From a virus: a stretch of 64,000 nt of DNA. The translations under genes were made by a program, and so were the position numbers. The DNA is taken from the IMG/VR virus record IMGVR_UViG_3300009502_000048, positions 1 to 64,000 of that record; one strand, given 5' to 3'. The notes under the pieces were generated by a model that had not been told where the DNA came from, did no database searches, and saw only the letters and a list, made by a program, of their open reading frames with translations. Every line of letters starts with the position of its first letter. The stretch's first letter is position 1. Of the stretch, positions 33,851-42,335 are shown piece by piece.

Positions 33851-35219
33851 AAGAATTCAAAAAATTACCAACTTTTAATCCAGTTTTTATATTTTTGAAC
33901 CCATCAGATGTAGGAAACTTATGGTCTGCTGAACATATAATTTCTTTACCACTTTTTGTTTTTATTTTATACATTTTTTTAATTTTTTTATTGAAAACTC
34001 TGTTTACAGATACATTGCCATCGCTGCCTTTGATAATATCACCTTTTTTGAGATTACATATCTTTTCATTTTTATATGTTTTTCCATCCCACATCAACAC
34101 ATCGGTATCTAATGACAAACATTCTGAAATGAACGTGAAATCAACTTCATCAAATGTAATGTTCATTCCTTCTCTGTTCAACTGGCTTACTGATACAACC
34201 GGCATCAAAAACTCAAACGATAATGCTCGTAGTTCTTCGGCTATAGATTTTACATCAGAATACATTTCACCTTTTGTTCTATATGCCGGTTTCATAAGAT
34301 TCAAATAATCACATATGAAAATATCTGGTTTGATGCCACGAATCAACAATTCTCTAATATATTTTCGATAATCATCAACTGTGGCCTTGCCGGTAGGATA
34401 TTGTTTGATATATAAATTTCCGCGTGTTGTTGATGCCTTCAAAACATCCAATGAACGAACCAATTTAGATTGTAATGGACGTTCTCTATACATTTTATTG
34501 ATATCAAGTAACGATAGAATTGAGTCAAATCTTTGTGCAAAGGCTTCTTCTGACATTTCAAGTGAGGCTAATATGACATTTTTTCCGGCCATAACCTCTC
34601 TAGCCGCCATGTTAGCTAAGAATGTTGATTTGAACCCATGAATACGTGCCACCATTACAGACAATGTATATGGGGGAAATCCGCCTGATATATATTCGTC
34701 TAATACAGGGAATCCTGATGGTATACGTATTTCACTTCTTGTGAAAATCTTTGTAAGTCGTTCATCAAGTGTGCCAAAATAATCAAGACCTAAATCAATT
34801 TTTAGGTCTTTACTTATGGCATCTTCTACCAATCGCCGTATCATTCCAATATCTTCTTTCTTATTGATAACATCGACTGATGATAATATTGCTTTTTTGA
34901 CAGCTTTTTCTTTCAAATATTCGTTAGTGCTGGTGAATAAGAAATCATAATTATTGATGTAGTCAAAATCCGTTGCATCAATTTCACGAAAAAAATCTGC
35001 AACATCAGTTGATCCTTCTTTATCAAATTCACTGATGATTGCTACTCTAGGTGGGATATTCTTATATTCTTGAAAATGTTTGATACTGTAATCATATATT
35101 TTTGACGCTGTTTGATTATCAAAATACTCTTTGTCGAATACAGACGATAGTGTTGCTATGTATTGTGGGTCTACCATACACCCTTTGATGATAAGATGTT
35201 CTAATAAAACAGATTCCAT
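33846..35219 (-). CDS. 41: DnaB-type helicase N part plus split intein N part
   Basis: 457 residues. Residues 1-366 are a gp41-like replicative helicase: SGFPVLDEYISGGFPP, an atypical Walker A (ARIHGFKST, first Gly replaced), ILASLEMSEEAFAQR, IFICDYLNLM (Walker B) and VVSVSQLNREG. Residues 367-457 are the intein N part: Cys start (CLSLDTDVLMWDG), block A/B (GKEIICSADHKFPT) and the end KVGNFLNSL. The break lies after FTFISE, before the conserved SIG segment. Confidence 0.9.
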   Translation of the reverse strand: MESVLLEHLIIKGCMVDPQYIATLSSVFDKEYFDNQTASKIYDYSIKHFQEYKNIPPRVAIISEFDKEGSTDVADFFREIDATDFDYINNYDFLFTSTNEYLKEKAVKKAILSSVDVINKKEDIGMIRRLVEDAISKDLKIDLGLDYFGTLDERLTKIFTRSEIRIPSGFPVLDEYISGGFPPYTLSVMVARIHGFKSTFLANMAAREVMAGKNVILASLEMSEEAFAQRFDSILSLLDINKMYRERPLQSKLVRSLDVLKASTTRGNLYIKQYPTGKATVDDYRKYIRELLIRGIKPDIFICDYLNLMKPAYRTKGEMYSDVKSIAEELRALSFEFLMPVVSVSQLNREGMNITFDEVDFTFISECLSLDTDVLMWDGKTYKNEKICNLKKGDIIKGSDGNVSVNRVFNKKIKKMYKIKTKSGKEIICSADHKFPTSDGFKNIKTGLKVGNFLNSL

Positions 35220-35519
35220 TTAATTCTCCGTTTGTTCAACTATATATTCTGGTGGGGTCGATGGTGGTTCAGGTAAAGGCATCCAATGTGTAACAATGTC
35301 TGGCACAGGGCCCCAAACAGTTTCTGTCCCTATATATAATGACATAAAATCATTTTTTTCACTAGCCGGCCACATACTATTTTTTGGATATTTACCAAAC
35401 ATACAATCGTGAACAGAGTAACTTTGATCACAAGGATCATATTCAGCAACAATTACTTTTGCGGCATGATATCCTTCTTTTATTTCTGGCAATCTATCTT
35501 TTACACTAATCCATTCCAT
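35220..35519 (-). CDS. DUF551 protein
   Basis: 99 residues with the family hallmarks at both ends: MEWISVKDRLPEI and VTHWMPLPEPPS. DUF551 proteins are common in phages and of unknown role. Directly upstream of the helicase gene. Confidence 0.8.
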   Translation of the reverse strand: MEWISVKDRLPEIKEGYHAAKVIVAEYDPCDQSYSVHDCMFGKYPKNSMWPASEKNDFMSLYIGTETVWGPVPDIVTHWMPLPEPPSTPPEYIVEQTEN

Positions 35520-35520
35520 A

Positions 35521-35688
35521 TTATATTTCCCTTGTTACCATTTTATTAATTTTTTGCCAAAGATCTTTCAAATCTTTTTCATCACTTGTTTGTTTACCAA
35601 ATCCTCTTGTAAATTCAGATATTTGGTATTCTAACTTGATACATTTCAATATTGTACAAATCTCTTGTTCAGTCAATTCTATGTTCAT
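35521..35688 (-). CDS. Small hypothetical protein
   Basis: 55 residues, MNIELTEQEICTIL to NKMVTREI; helical and charged. The stop is adjacent to the next start and the start adjoins the upstream stop, which supports a real gene in this packed operon. Confidence 0.55.
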   Translation of the reverse strand: MNIELTEQEICTILKCIKLEYQISEFTRGFGKQTSDEKDLKDLWQKINKMVTREI

Positions 35689-35689
35689 T

Positions 35690-35800
35690 TTATTCCTTAT
35701 TTGCTTGTTTTGTCAAATATTTTGAAGTCCATTTTCTTAGATATCGTTTCCAAAACCCTTTTTTGAATGACATCCAACTATTTCTTGGTTTTTTGCCCAT
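35690..35800 (-). CDS. Small basic protein
   Basis: 36 residues, very basic and aromatic (KKGFWKRYLRKWTSKYL). Start overlaps the stop of the upstream gene (TAATG). Could bind nucleic acid or membranes. No family. Confidence 0.5.
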   Translation of the reverse strand: MGKKPRNSWMSFKKGFWKRYLRKWTSKYLTKQANKE

Positions 35801-36174
35801 TATGCCTTCCCATTACATGACATAATAAAAGCGTATGATGATTGTTTACAATTCTTTTTACATTTTATACAAATTTCATTGAGTTTGGCCCAAAACTGTT
35901 TGGCTGTTGGATGTGTATCTGTTCCATTTTCTGTCTTTTCAAATACAATAGGAACATCTTTGATATATAAACTTTGTATCTTGAATTTGGTAAGAAATTC
36001 CTCTGCTTCACCTTTTGTCTTGGTTTTTTTCATCCATTGTTTTAGTGTAAGATATTCCTGTGTTTCAGTAACATCAGATAGCTTGTTTATTTGTTTGGTT
36101 TTTCGTAATTTATCTTCTTTGATAGTGCCCGTAAACCATTTATTCGATTTTTTATATACGATTTTTGCGTTCAT
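35800..36174 (-). CDS. Hypothetical protein
   Basis: Start at 36174 (MNAKIVYKKSNKW); longer reading would cross the promoter. About 124 residues, lysine-rich, with a C-terminal Cys cluster (CIKCKKNC). First gene after the promoter at 36196 and heads the operon toward the helicase. Confidence 0.65.
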   Translation of the reverse strand: MNAKIVYKKSNKWFTGTIKEDKLRKTKQINKLSDVTETQEYLTLKQWMKKTKTKGEAEEFLTKFKIQSLYIKDVPIVFEKTENGTDTHPTAKQFWAKLNEICIKCKKNCKQSSYAFIMSCNGKA

Positions 36175-36195
36175 ATTACCCTCACTTTCAAAAAT

Positions 36196-36224
36196 ATTAT
36201 ACCATAATTGAATCAAAATGTCAA
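36196..36224 (-). promoter_or_regulatory. Consensus sigma-70 promoter
   Basis: TTGACA (36219-36224), 17 bases, TATAAT (36196-36201). Begins four bases after the CCA end of the tRNA gene, so it separates the tRNA from the next genes. Confidence 0.88.
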
Positions 36225-36228
36225 TAAA

Positions 36229-36304
36229 TGGTGCCATAGGTGGGAATAGAACCCACGTTGACGGCGTTTTAGAGGCGCCCGCTTAACCACTCAGCTACTA
36301 CGGC
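36229..36304 (-). tRNA. Suppressor tRNA, anticodon CUA (reads UAG)
   Basis: Cloverleaf on the minus strand: acceptor GCCGTAG/CTATGGC (one G-U), D arm GCT/AGC with the loop AGTGGTTA, anticodon stem GGCG/CGCC, loop CTCTAAA giving anticodon CTA, variable loop of six, T arm GTGGG/CCCAC, and an encoded CCA end. The base 31-39 pair is C-A. The charging amino acid cannot be decided from sequence. Amber stops are used normally by several genes in this window (5303, 8284, 9037, 13867). Confidence 0.82.
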
Positions 36305-36313
36305 ACATTATTT

Positions 36314-36640
36314 TTAGGTCAACATTTCTAAATCACTTAGAAATCCAGCATCTTCTTCATCAATCAATCCACAAATTCCTGTCAAAAGATCATCCCCAAA
36401 TGGATAATTATCTGGCTCATGGAACATATATATGTCAATGTCTCTTCTTTCAAAGGAAAACATTACACCATATAATTGATCAGTATCAGGCACTTCCAGA
36501 TATATCAAATATTGATTATCCCATAACTTAGCATCAGGACTGTTCAAACAAAACTCAGCAACTATATGCCCTGCTTGAACTGCTGGTGATGAACACAATA
36601 AATTTTTACGCACAATTACATATAGTCTGTTGTTTTTCAT
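36314..36640 (-). CDS. PTH2-like peptidyl-tRNA hydrolase
   Basis: About 108 residues from ATG 36640 (the in-frame TTG 36652 is alternative). RLYVIVRKNLLCSSPAVQAGHIVAEFCL matches the N-terminal PTH2 (Bit1) strand-helix, and FSFERRDIDIYMFHEPDNYP the later core. PTH2 releases peptides from stalled tRNAs. It sits next to the suppressor tRNA gene, so both may concern translation control. Confidence 0.65.
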   Translation of the reverse strand: MKNNRLYVIVRKNLLCSSPAVQAGHIVAEFCLNSPDAKLWDNQYLIYLEVPDTDQLYGVMFSFERRDIDIYMFHEPDNYPFGDDLLTGICGLIDEEDAGFLSDLEMLT

Positions 36641-36908
36641 ATTTTTCAACAATCTCCTTCTTTATTTTATCAATGTATGTTTGGTTTGCTAGGTTGTTCT
36701 TTGCAGGAATCTCAATTTGATCTCTTGTTCTTCCCCTCAACTCACAATAAGCTATGTGGTGGTGCCGGAATTTATACTTTTTTTGAAAGATGGCATAATC
36801 ATCTTGGCTTAAATCATGCCCTTGTCTATTTGATAATGGTCTATAACTTTTCAATTCTTTAATTTCTTTAGCTAACAGTTTTAAATATTCTTTGGTTTCT
36901 TTTAACAT
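36606..36908 (-). CDS. Conserved phage hypothetical protein
   Basis: 100 residues. The segment KFRHHHIAYCELRGRTRDQIEIP is a pattern seen in phage proteins of unknown role. Its 3' end overlaps the PTH2-like gene and supplies that gene's ribosome site (AAGGAG). A stable stem-loop just upstream partly covers its own AGGAG. Confidence 0.6.
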   Translation of the reverse strand: MLKETKEYLKLLAKEIKELKSYRPLSNRQGHDLSQDDYAIFQKKYKFRHHHIAYCELRGRTRDQIEIPAKNNLANQTYIDKIKKEIVEKYEKQQTICNCA

Positions 36909-36918
36909 GGCTTGTTCT

Positions 36919-36962
36919 CCTATAATATTGGTTTCAGGTTCTTTGTTCTGAAATATTATAGG
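36919..36962 (-). promoter_or_regulatory. Leader stem-loop covering a ribosome site
   Basis: CCTATAATA/TATTATAGG and TTTCAG/CTGAAA pair with a TTGG bulge: 15 base pairs in total. On the minus strand the closing AGG is part of AGGAG, the ribosome site of the gene starting at 36908. This fits translational control or an mRNA-stabilising hairpin. Confidence 0.6.
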
Positions 36963-37021
36963 CGGCCCTCTAAGTAATTGGATCTACTTCATTTTCATTT
37001 CCTCCCTCATGTTGATGTAAC

Positions 37022-37050
37022 AATATAACACAAATATAATCGGTTGTCAA
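37022..37050 (-). promoter_or_regulatory. Sigma-70 promoter
   Basis: TTGACA (37045-37050), 17 bases, TATATT (37022-37027), with TGTG before the -10 box. Drives the minus-strand genes from 36908, including the tRNA. A late box (TATAAATA, minus strand, 37055-37062) overlaps upstream. Confidence 0.72.
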
Positions 37051-37062
37051 CTATTATTTATA

Positions 37063-37091
37063 TTTACTTATTATAGTAAATAATGTAAAAT
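37063..37091 (+). promoter_or_regulatory. Sigma-70-like promoter for uvsY-uvsW
   Basis: TTTACT (37063-37068), 17 bases, TAAAAT (37086-37091). About 29 bases upstream of the uvsY start; weaker match than the divergent promoter. Confidence 0.5.
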
Positions 37092-37119
37092 ATGACATAT
37101 AAAAAATGGAGGCATATTT

Positions 37120-37575
37120 ATGGATGAACTTGTTGTAAGTGTAATCAAGCCCAATCAAACAAATAAATCATATGAAGAAGTAATACAAGACTTATCGGAT
37201 GAATGTGACGTTGTAAATCTATTGTCATTCAATGAAATCAACATTCAGGACAAACTATTCACAAATGCTGCTAAGGTTCAACACTATACTGAATTGTATT
37301 ACAGAGAGAAAAATGATTATGATAAAATAATTGAGATAAAAGAGGCATTGATTGGTAAAAAGTTTGAATACTATAAAACCAATGCCGACCTTCTATTGAA
37401 ACAAAGTGAAATCGAAAAGTATTATTTACCACGTGATCCAGACATTATGAGAATAACATCTATTGCCAGACAACAGAAATGGCGCGTTGATTTTTACTGG
37501 GGATTAAAAGGGGCCCTTGAAAAGCAAGGGTGGAACATGATGAATTATCTTAAAAGTATGCAAGTGGGATTATAA
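37120..37575 (+). CDS. uvsY: UvsY-like recombination mediator
   Basis: 151 residues, T4 UvsY is 137. Shared pattern: a Gln-Tyr helix (KVQHYTELYYREK), a basic Tyr-Tyr segment (KKFEYYKT), KQSEIEKYYLPRDPDIMRI and the C-terminal WGLKGALEKQGWNM. UvsY loads the UvsX recombinase on gp32-coated DNA. It is immediately followed by uvsW, as in T4, which supports the call. Confidence 0.75.
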   Translation: MDELVVSVIKPNQTNKSYEEVIQDLSDECDVVNLLSFNEINIQDKLFTNAAKVQHYTELYYREKNDYDKIIEIKEALIGKKFEYYKTNADLLLKQSEIEKYYLPRDPDIMRITSIARQQKWRVDFYWGLKGALEKQGWNMMNYLKSMQVGL

Positions 37576-39015
37576 ATGACAATTAAAATAAAAAAATATG
37601 ATGCTCTACATATTCAAATTGTAACAGATAATAAGGCATATATAGCCGATATCAAAGAACATTTTACGGAATTCGTTGAGGGCTACAAATTTATGGGACG
37701 TTTTAAATGTGGCGGTTGGAATGGGAAAATTTGTGTTATGGCATCAAACAATACATTACCATATGGCCTCTTGTTTGATGTTATCAAATTTACAAAAACG
37801 AAATATAATCACTTTGAATTACAAGTGGATAACGATGTTAAAGATTTTTTTTCGGGAATTGAAAATCCAGAACTTGAATATGATTTGGACATATGGCCCC
37901 GTGATTATCAAATTGATTGTATAGAAACAGCGCTAAAATATAAACGTTGTATAATGAGAGTTGCAACAGCCGGGGGCAAATCTTTAATTATATCATATAT
38001 AATAAAGTATTTAATGGATACAAACAAAATACAACGGGCTATTATTATAGTTCCAACGCAATCCCTCGTTGAACAATTTTTTAAAGATATGAATGAATAT
38101 GGCATGGATATTAATAAAATTGGTAGGGTTTATTCAAAAATAAAAGAATATGATAAATCCATCGTTATATCTACTTGGCAAAGTCTATCAAGAAACCTTG
38201 AATGGATTAAAGATTTTCAATGTGTAATATGTGATGAGGTACATGGTGTGCGAGGAGTAGAACTAAGAAAAATACTATCACATGCCATCAATGCCGATTT
38301 TCGTATGGGATTTACAGGAACATTACCCATATCAAAATTAGATATATTTAATATAAAAGGATTTATTGGCCCTGTTATTAGAGAATATGGATCATCTGAA
38401 CTATCCGAAAAAGGATATATATCACATTGTAAGGTAAACATAATCAATATCCAATATAGTAAAGAGTATTCAGGGGAATATGATGTAGTAAAAGATGAAG
38501 TATTTAATAATATTAATAGACTGTCTTTAATAAAAAATATTGTTAAATCAATAGATGGTAATATTCTTTTATTGGTCGGTAAAGTAGAAAAAGAGGGCAA
38601 AGTATTACAGGAATATCTTTCAAATATTGAAGGTAAAGAAGTTGTCTTTATATGGGGCGATACCCCTGTGGCAGAAAGAGAAAAATGGCGCATGGAGTGC
38701 GAAAAAAGAAAAAACATTATTCTTATTGCCACATATGGTATAATGAGTGTTGGTGTTAATATACCAAGTCTAAAATATATTTTATTTGCATCACCATTTA
38801 AATCAAAAATTCGTATTTTACAATCTATTGGAAGATCATTAAGATTACACATTGATAAAGAAGAAGCGATAATTTATGATTTAGCAGATGATGTGTTGTA
38901 TTTAAAAGATCATTCGATAAAAAGATTAAGATACTATGGTTCAGAGAAATTTGAAGTAATTGAAACTAAACACAACATAAATCAGTTTTCCTTATTTTCC
39001 ATCCCTTCCAAGTAA
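37576..39015 (+). CDS. uvsW: UvsW-type DNA helicase
   Basis: 479 residues. Superfamily 2 motifs are MRVATAGGKSLI (I), VPTQSLVEQF (Ia), VICDEVHGVRG (II, DExH), GFTGTLP (III), and QSIGRSLRLH (VI). T4 UvsW (503 residues) unwinds R-loops and branched DNA, turning off origin replication in favour of recombination-driven replication. Its 3' end overlaps a minus-strand endonuclease remnant. Confidence 0.9.
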   Translation: MTIKIKKYDALHIQIVTDNKAYIADIKEHFTEFVEGYKFMGRFKCGGWNGKICVMASNNTLPYGLLFDVIKFTKTKYNHFELQVDNDVKDFFSGIENPELEYDLDIWPRDYQIDCIETALKYKRCIMRVATAGGKSLIISYIIKYLMDTNKIQRAIIIVPTQSLVEQFFKDMNEYGMDINKIGRVYSKIKEYDKSIVISTWQSLSRNLEWIKDFQCVICDEVHGVRGVELRKILSHAINADFRMGFTGTLPISKLDIFNIKGFIGPVIREYGSSELSEKGYISHCKVNIINIQYSKEYSGEYDVVKDEVFNNINRLSLIKNIVKSIDGNILLLVGKVEKEGKVLQEYLSNIEGKEVVFIWGDTPVAEREKWRMECEKRKNIILIATYGIMSVGVNIPSLKYILFASPFKSKIRILQSIGRSLRLHIDKEEAIIYDLADDVLYLKDHSIKRLRYYGSEKFEVIETKHNINQFSLFSIPSK

Positions 39016-39166
39016 AATGTGTGCCTCGAAGAACATTATAAAACCCCCATCTCTGTAAGTTATTATTTTTACAAAACAATGTTAAGTCTTTCACATACAT
39101 CTCATTGTTTTCAGGCGAAGTTAATATAAACCCTAATGTGTTTCTTTGCACCTTTATTTTTGACAT
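38966..39166 (-). CDS. Small DNA-binding-domain remnant of a homing endonuclease
   Basis: 66 residues. The pattern FILTSPENNEMYVKDLTLFCKNNNL...GTHFTWKGWKI equals the C-terminal DNA-binding module of phage endonucleases; the endonuclease at 62806 ends with the same kind of module (YILTKPDGEVI...KKYKGMTV). No nuclease domain. It has a late promoter and is convergent with uvsW. Confidence 0.65.
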   Translation of the reverse strand: MSKIKVQRNTLGFILTSPENNEMYVKDLTLFCKNNNLQRWGFYNVLRGTHFTWKGWKIRKTDLCCV

Positions 39167-39216
39167 TGTTGTTATATATTGCCTTATTTTTTCTTCATTG
39201 TCACCTGATATATTAC

Positions 39217-39224
39217 TATTTATA
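39217..39224 (-). promoter_or_regulatory. T4-type late promoter
   Basis: TATAAATA followed by GT on the minus strand, 51 bases upstream of the 39166 start. Consistent with other endonuclease genes having late promoters. Confidence 0.6.
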
Positions 39225-39257
39225 AAATATTTTTATTTTGTAAATGAAAAAATGTTA

Positions 39258-40025
39258 TTATTTAAATAATGTTATTCCTATTTCGCTCTCTACGTCAATA
39301 AGTAGGCATTCACTGCCTATCCAGACTTCTACATCATCCCCAAAATATTTATCAGGGGCCATAAGTCTAAATTCATGTTCTTTAGGATCTAATAGATTAC
39401 TAAGAAAATCAATGAGTTTTGTTTTGCCTTTATTATATATTCTCAAATAATCAATATCATAATCGTCATTGTAAATTAGATCACCATTATCTCTAATTTT
39501 ATCAATATCACTACATGCAATTTTAAATTCTTTGTAATTTACATCCCAAAATTCATCATCTATTTCTACTCGTCCTTGTTGTAGAAATTCATGTAAGTCA
39601 CTATTAAAATTATTCATATTATAACTAAATGATTGAAATGAATACCATATATCATTAGCTGGGCATACAGCTATTTTAGCACTATTTGTTGGGATAACAT
39701 AATACGGATGTTTACGATGTGCTCGTCTTTCGGCATTATTAATATCGGTTGTACAGATAATAGATTTGTTTCTTTTAGGATATGATGACCATGATGGTAA
39801 ATTACTCAAAAGCAAGTTGTAATAGTTATGGTCAGCATATGGACTTGTTCTTTCATCAAAATCTGATGGGGTTATAGTATAGTAATTTTCTGTATAGTCA
39901 TCAACACCACGATATATTGGTTGCCCTTTCAATGCTTTTGAACAATATTTTTCAAGATAATGTTGGGCAAACTGATATGTTACTTCATTTCTTCTGGCTT
40001 CATTGATAAAAGTTTTTAATCTCAT
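39258..40025 (-). CDS. ADP-ribosyltransferase-like packaged protein, paralogue A1
   Basis: 255 residues. MRLKTFINEA fits the targeting motif (I-N-E). Possible transferase triad: Arg in PIYRG (residue 39), CTTD in YPKRNKSIICTTD (about 91-94, the STS position), and Glu in DDVEVW (about 233). T4 Alt is a capsid-borne ADP-ribosyltransferase with the same targeting logic. It is close to A2, A5 and A6, and shares YNLLLSNLP..S.YPKRNKS with A2. Confidence 0.6.
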   Translation of the reverse strand: MRLKTFINEARRNEVTYQFAQHYLEKYCSKALKGQPIYRGVDDYTENYYTITPSDFDERTSPYADHNYYNLLLSNLPSWSSYPKRNKSIICTTDINNAERRAHRKHPYYVIPTNSAKIAVCPANDIWYSFQSFSYNMNNFNSDLHEFLQQGRVEIDDEFWDVNYKEFKIACSDIDKIRDNGDLIYNDDYDIDYLRIYNKGKTKLIDFLSNLLDPKEHEFRLMAPDKYFGDDVEVWIGSECLLIDVESEIGITLFK

Positions 40026-40792
40026 AAGTTTTCTTCCAACCTAAAACTTTCCCCTAATTTACTAGACGTATCAATTAAAATACATGGGCTATCTGTCCAT
40101 ACTTCATTATCGCCGCCCATATTTTCGCCAACATTTACTAATTTGAATCCATTTTTTTCAGGGTCTAATATGTCATTCAAATATTTGATAAATGGTATAT
40201 CACCTTCAATATACTCGCTAAATATGTTATAATCATCAGGATCAAGATTTTTTATTTTATCAAGTTCCAAACAATCTTTTACAAAAGAAGAAAAATCCAC
40301 TTGACTTCGTTTTCTAAATATACCATTATCACGAAATAAACTATATATGGTATCATTTAAATCTGACAGGTCATACCACCCCTCAAATGCATCTCTAAAT
40401 CCATCCCAAATATCATCTCTAGGGCATACCCCTATTTTAGCACCATCGACAGGCAAAACATAATGGGCGATTCCTCTGCCACGATTTGAAGCATTTTCAT
40501 AATCAGTCGTACATATAACTGACTTATTTCTTTTTGGATATTGTGACCATGCTGGCAGATTACTCAATAATAGATTGTAATAATTTTCATCAGCAAACGG
40601 ACTTTTTCTCTCACCAAAATTCTTAGGATTTGTAAGGAAATATTCACCATCAATATGCCTATTCCCTCTATATATTGGATACCTTGTTATACTTGATAAT
40701 GCTTTTTTACAATGTCTTTCAATATAATGTTGGGCAACTGAATAACTAATATGTTCTGACCTATTTTCATTGATAAATGTTTTTAATCTCAT
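40022..40792 (-). CDS. ADP-ribosyltransferase-like packaged protein, paralogue A2
   Basis: 256 residues. MRLKTFINEN start, identical in the first nine residues to A1. PIYRG near residue 41, YPKRNKSVICTTD near 95, VDGAKIGVCPRDDIW, and GGDNEVW with the putative Glu near residue 235. Overlaps A1 by 4 bp. Sequence drift is stronger in the C-terminal half. Confidence 0.6.
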   Translation of the reverse strand: MRLKTFINENRSEHISYSVAQHYIERHCKKALSSITRYPIYRGNRHIDGEYFLTNPKNFGERKSPFADENYYNLLLSNLPAWSQYPKRNKSVICTTDYENASNRGRGIAHYVLPVDGAKIGVCPRDDIWDGFRDAFEGWYDLSDLNDTIYSLFRDNGIFRKRSQVDFSSFVKDCLELDKIKNLDPDDYNIFSEYIEGDIPFIKYLNDILDPEKNGFKLVNVGENMGGDNEVWTDSPCILIDTSSKLGESFRLEENL

Positions 40793-41466
40793 ATATTTAA
40801 CATCCTTTCAACATCATCTTGTGAATTATTATCTATAACATAATAATAATCACATTTTATAGATACTTCATTACCAGACCTTATTGCCGCTGGTAGGTTT
40901 GTATTTTTATATAAAAGGGGCACTCGTTTTATTTGTTTTTCAACCTCTTTATGCCAATCATCAATCACGGATTGTTCATATTGTTCTTTTGTCATACCTA
41001 ATTCAACAAGTTCTTCTGGATTGATGTCAGTCAATTTCCATTTTAGTGTTGCTGGATGAATATCATATGTTGATCTATTATCTTTATTTTCTATTGCTGA
41101 TGAATATAAATCCATTATATCAGGCGACCATAAGAATGAAAATCCATTTTTAGGAAATACAATATACATATGATCACCATAAATATCAATCTCTGTCAGG
41201 TCGCTCGTACAAAACATTGCTTCTGACCGTGGTTTCCATCCAAACAATTTATAAAATTCTTCATCATATCGTATTGATAATTTAGAATCCATATTCAATG
41301 TTTTTCTATCTTTACGGGGATATATTTGAGCAAAATCATTAAAAATATGATTAGACGCTCTATATAAAAAACTGCCTGTTTTTGAATATGCCTTACATAT
41401 TTCAGAACATTTTTTTTGAATATCTGAAAATTTATTATCAAATATAATATTTTGTTTTAATCTCAT
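40789..41466 (-). CDS. ADP-ribosyltransferase-like protein, paralogue A3
   Basis: 225 residues. The N terminus MRLKQNIIFD keeps MRL but lacks the acidic cleavage residue. FLYRAS, RKDRKTLN, SEAMFCTSD and the late SGNEVSIKCDYYYVI fit the R / S-T / E layout of a second subtype shared with A4, which is common in phages (RKP..T...LF..RFGW..RSE..F.T). Overlaps A2 by 4 bp. Confidence 0.55.
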   Translation of the reverse strand: MRLKQNIIFDNKFSDIQKKCSEICKAYSKTGSFLYRASNHIFNDFAQIYPRKDRKTLNMDSKLSIRYDEEFYKLFGWKPRSEAMFCTSDLTEIDIYGDHMYIVFPKNGFSFLWSPDIMDLYSSAIENKDNRSTYDIHPATLKWKLTDINPEELVELGMTKEQYEQSVIDDWHKEVEKQIKRVPLLYKNTNLPAAIRSGNEVSIKCDYYYVIDNNSQDDVERMLNI

Positions 41467-42335
41467 TATCCAAATCCTAGATCTTTTATCGTAAAACCGC
41501 TGTAATATCCATTAGAACCATTAGATGGAAGTAATATTCCATAATAATAATTACATTTGAACATCATTTCATTTTTATTACCACCTTTTAAATAGGTATG
41601 TAAATTCCTATCTTGGTATGTTTCGACCACATTTTCTAATGAAGGATCACGTGAGTCCATCCATTCTTCTTCGGATACAACAGGCACCCATAAATATGTT
41701 TTACTTATTTGCAAATCATCTTCATCTACATATATATCTATTTTCATTCCATTATAACTATATGTAGCATAATCAGAATTAGCATATGGAATATCATATT
41801 TTTCAGCAAACTTCTCATTTGTTTCCTGATCAATCCAATCACCAATATATGAAAAGGGATCATATTCATCATATAATGTTTTATTTTCAAAATAATCTGA
41901 ATATAGATCTTCATAATTAGGCGACCAAACATATTTATAACCATTTACTGGGAAAAATACATATATTTTTCCATATGATTTTGCTACCGTTGAAGAAGAT
42001 GAAACAAAAACTCCTTCTGATCTAGGACGCCATCCAAATATATCCTCAAAAAGATCATCAATACTTCTTTGATCAGATGGATCTGTGTCTTTAGGTTTTC
42101 TATCATTTCTAGGAATTATTTTATATACATTATCAGAAATAGTTTCCCTTCTTGATGTTTTTGTTCCTCTATATAAAAGTTTGTTAGTCAAAGCATATTC
42201 TTTTACTATATCACTACATTCATGTTTTATTTTACTAATAACCTCTCTGTCCAATGAAAATTCAACATCACCATGTTTTACATTTATTTTCATATCTGGA
42301 AATAATTCTTGTTGCATATGTTTATTCAATCTCAT
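41466..42335 (-). CDS. ADP-ribosyltransferase-like protein, paralogue A4
   Basis: Start at 42335 (MRLNKHMQQELFPD), overlapping the A5 stop. About 289 residues. LLYRGTKTSRR, IIPRNDRKPKD, RSEGVFVSSSSTVAKSYG (a clear S-T-S block) and NKNEMMFKC (putative Glu). Same subtype as A3 but longer. M-Q-Q-E at the N terminus is an imperfect cleavage site. Confidence 0.58.
   Translation of the reverse strand: MRLNKHMQQELFPDMKINVKHGDVEFSLDREVISKIKHECSDIVKEYALTNKLLYRGTKTSRRETISDNVYKIIPRNDRKPKDTDPSDQRSIDDLFEDIFGWRPRSEGVFVSSSSTVAKSYGKIYVFFPVNGYKYVWSPNYEDLYSDYFENKTLYDEYDPFSYIGDWIDQETNEKFAEKYDIPYANSDYATYSYNGMKIDIYVDEDDLQISKTYLWVPVVSEEEWMDSRDPSLENVVETYQDRNLHTYLKGGNKNEMMFKCNYYYGILLPSNGSNGYYSGFTIKDLGFG

Noticed and set aside
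36229-36304. Complete recoding of TAG in this phage
   Set aside because: Genes at 5303, 7604, 8309 and 13697 end in TAG at sensible positions, with the next gene starting close by. No clear gene with in-frame TAG was found.
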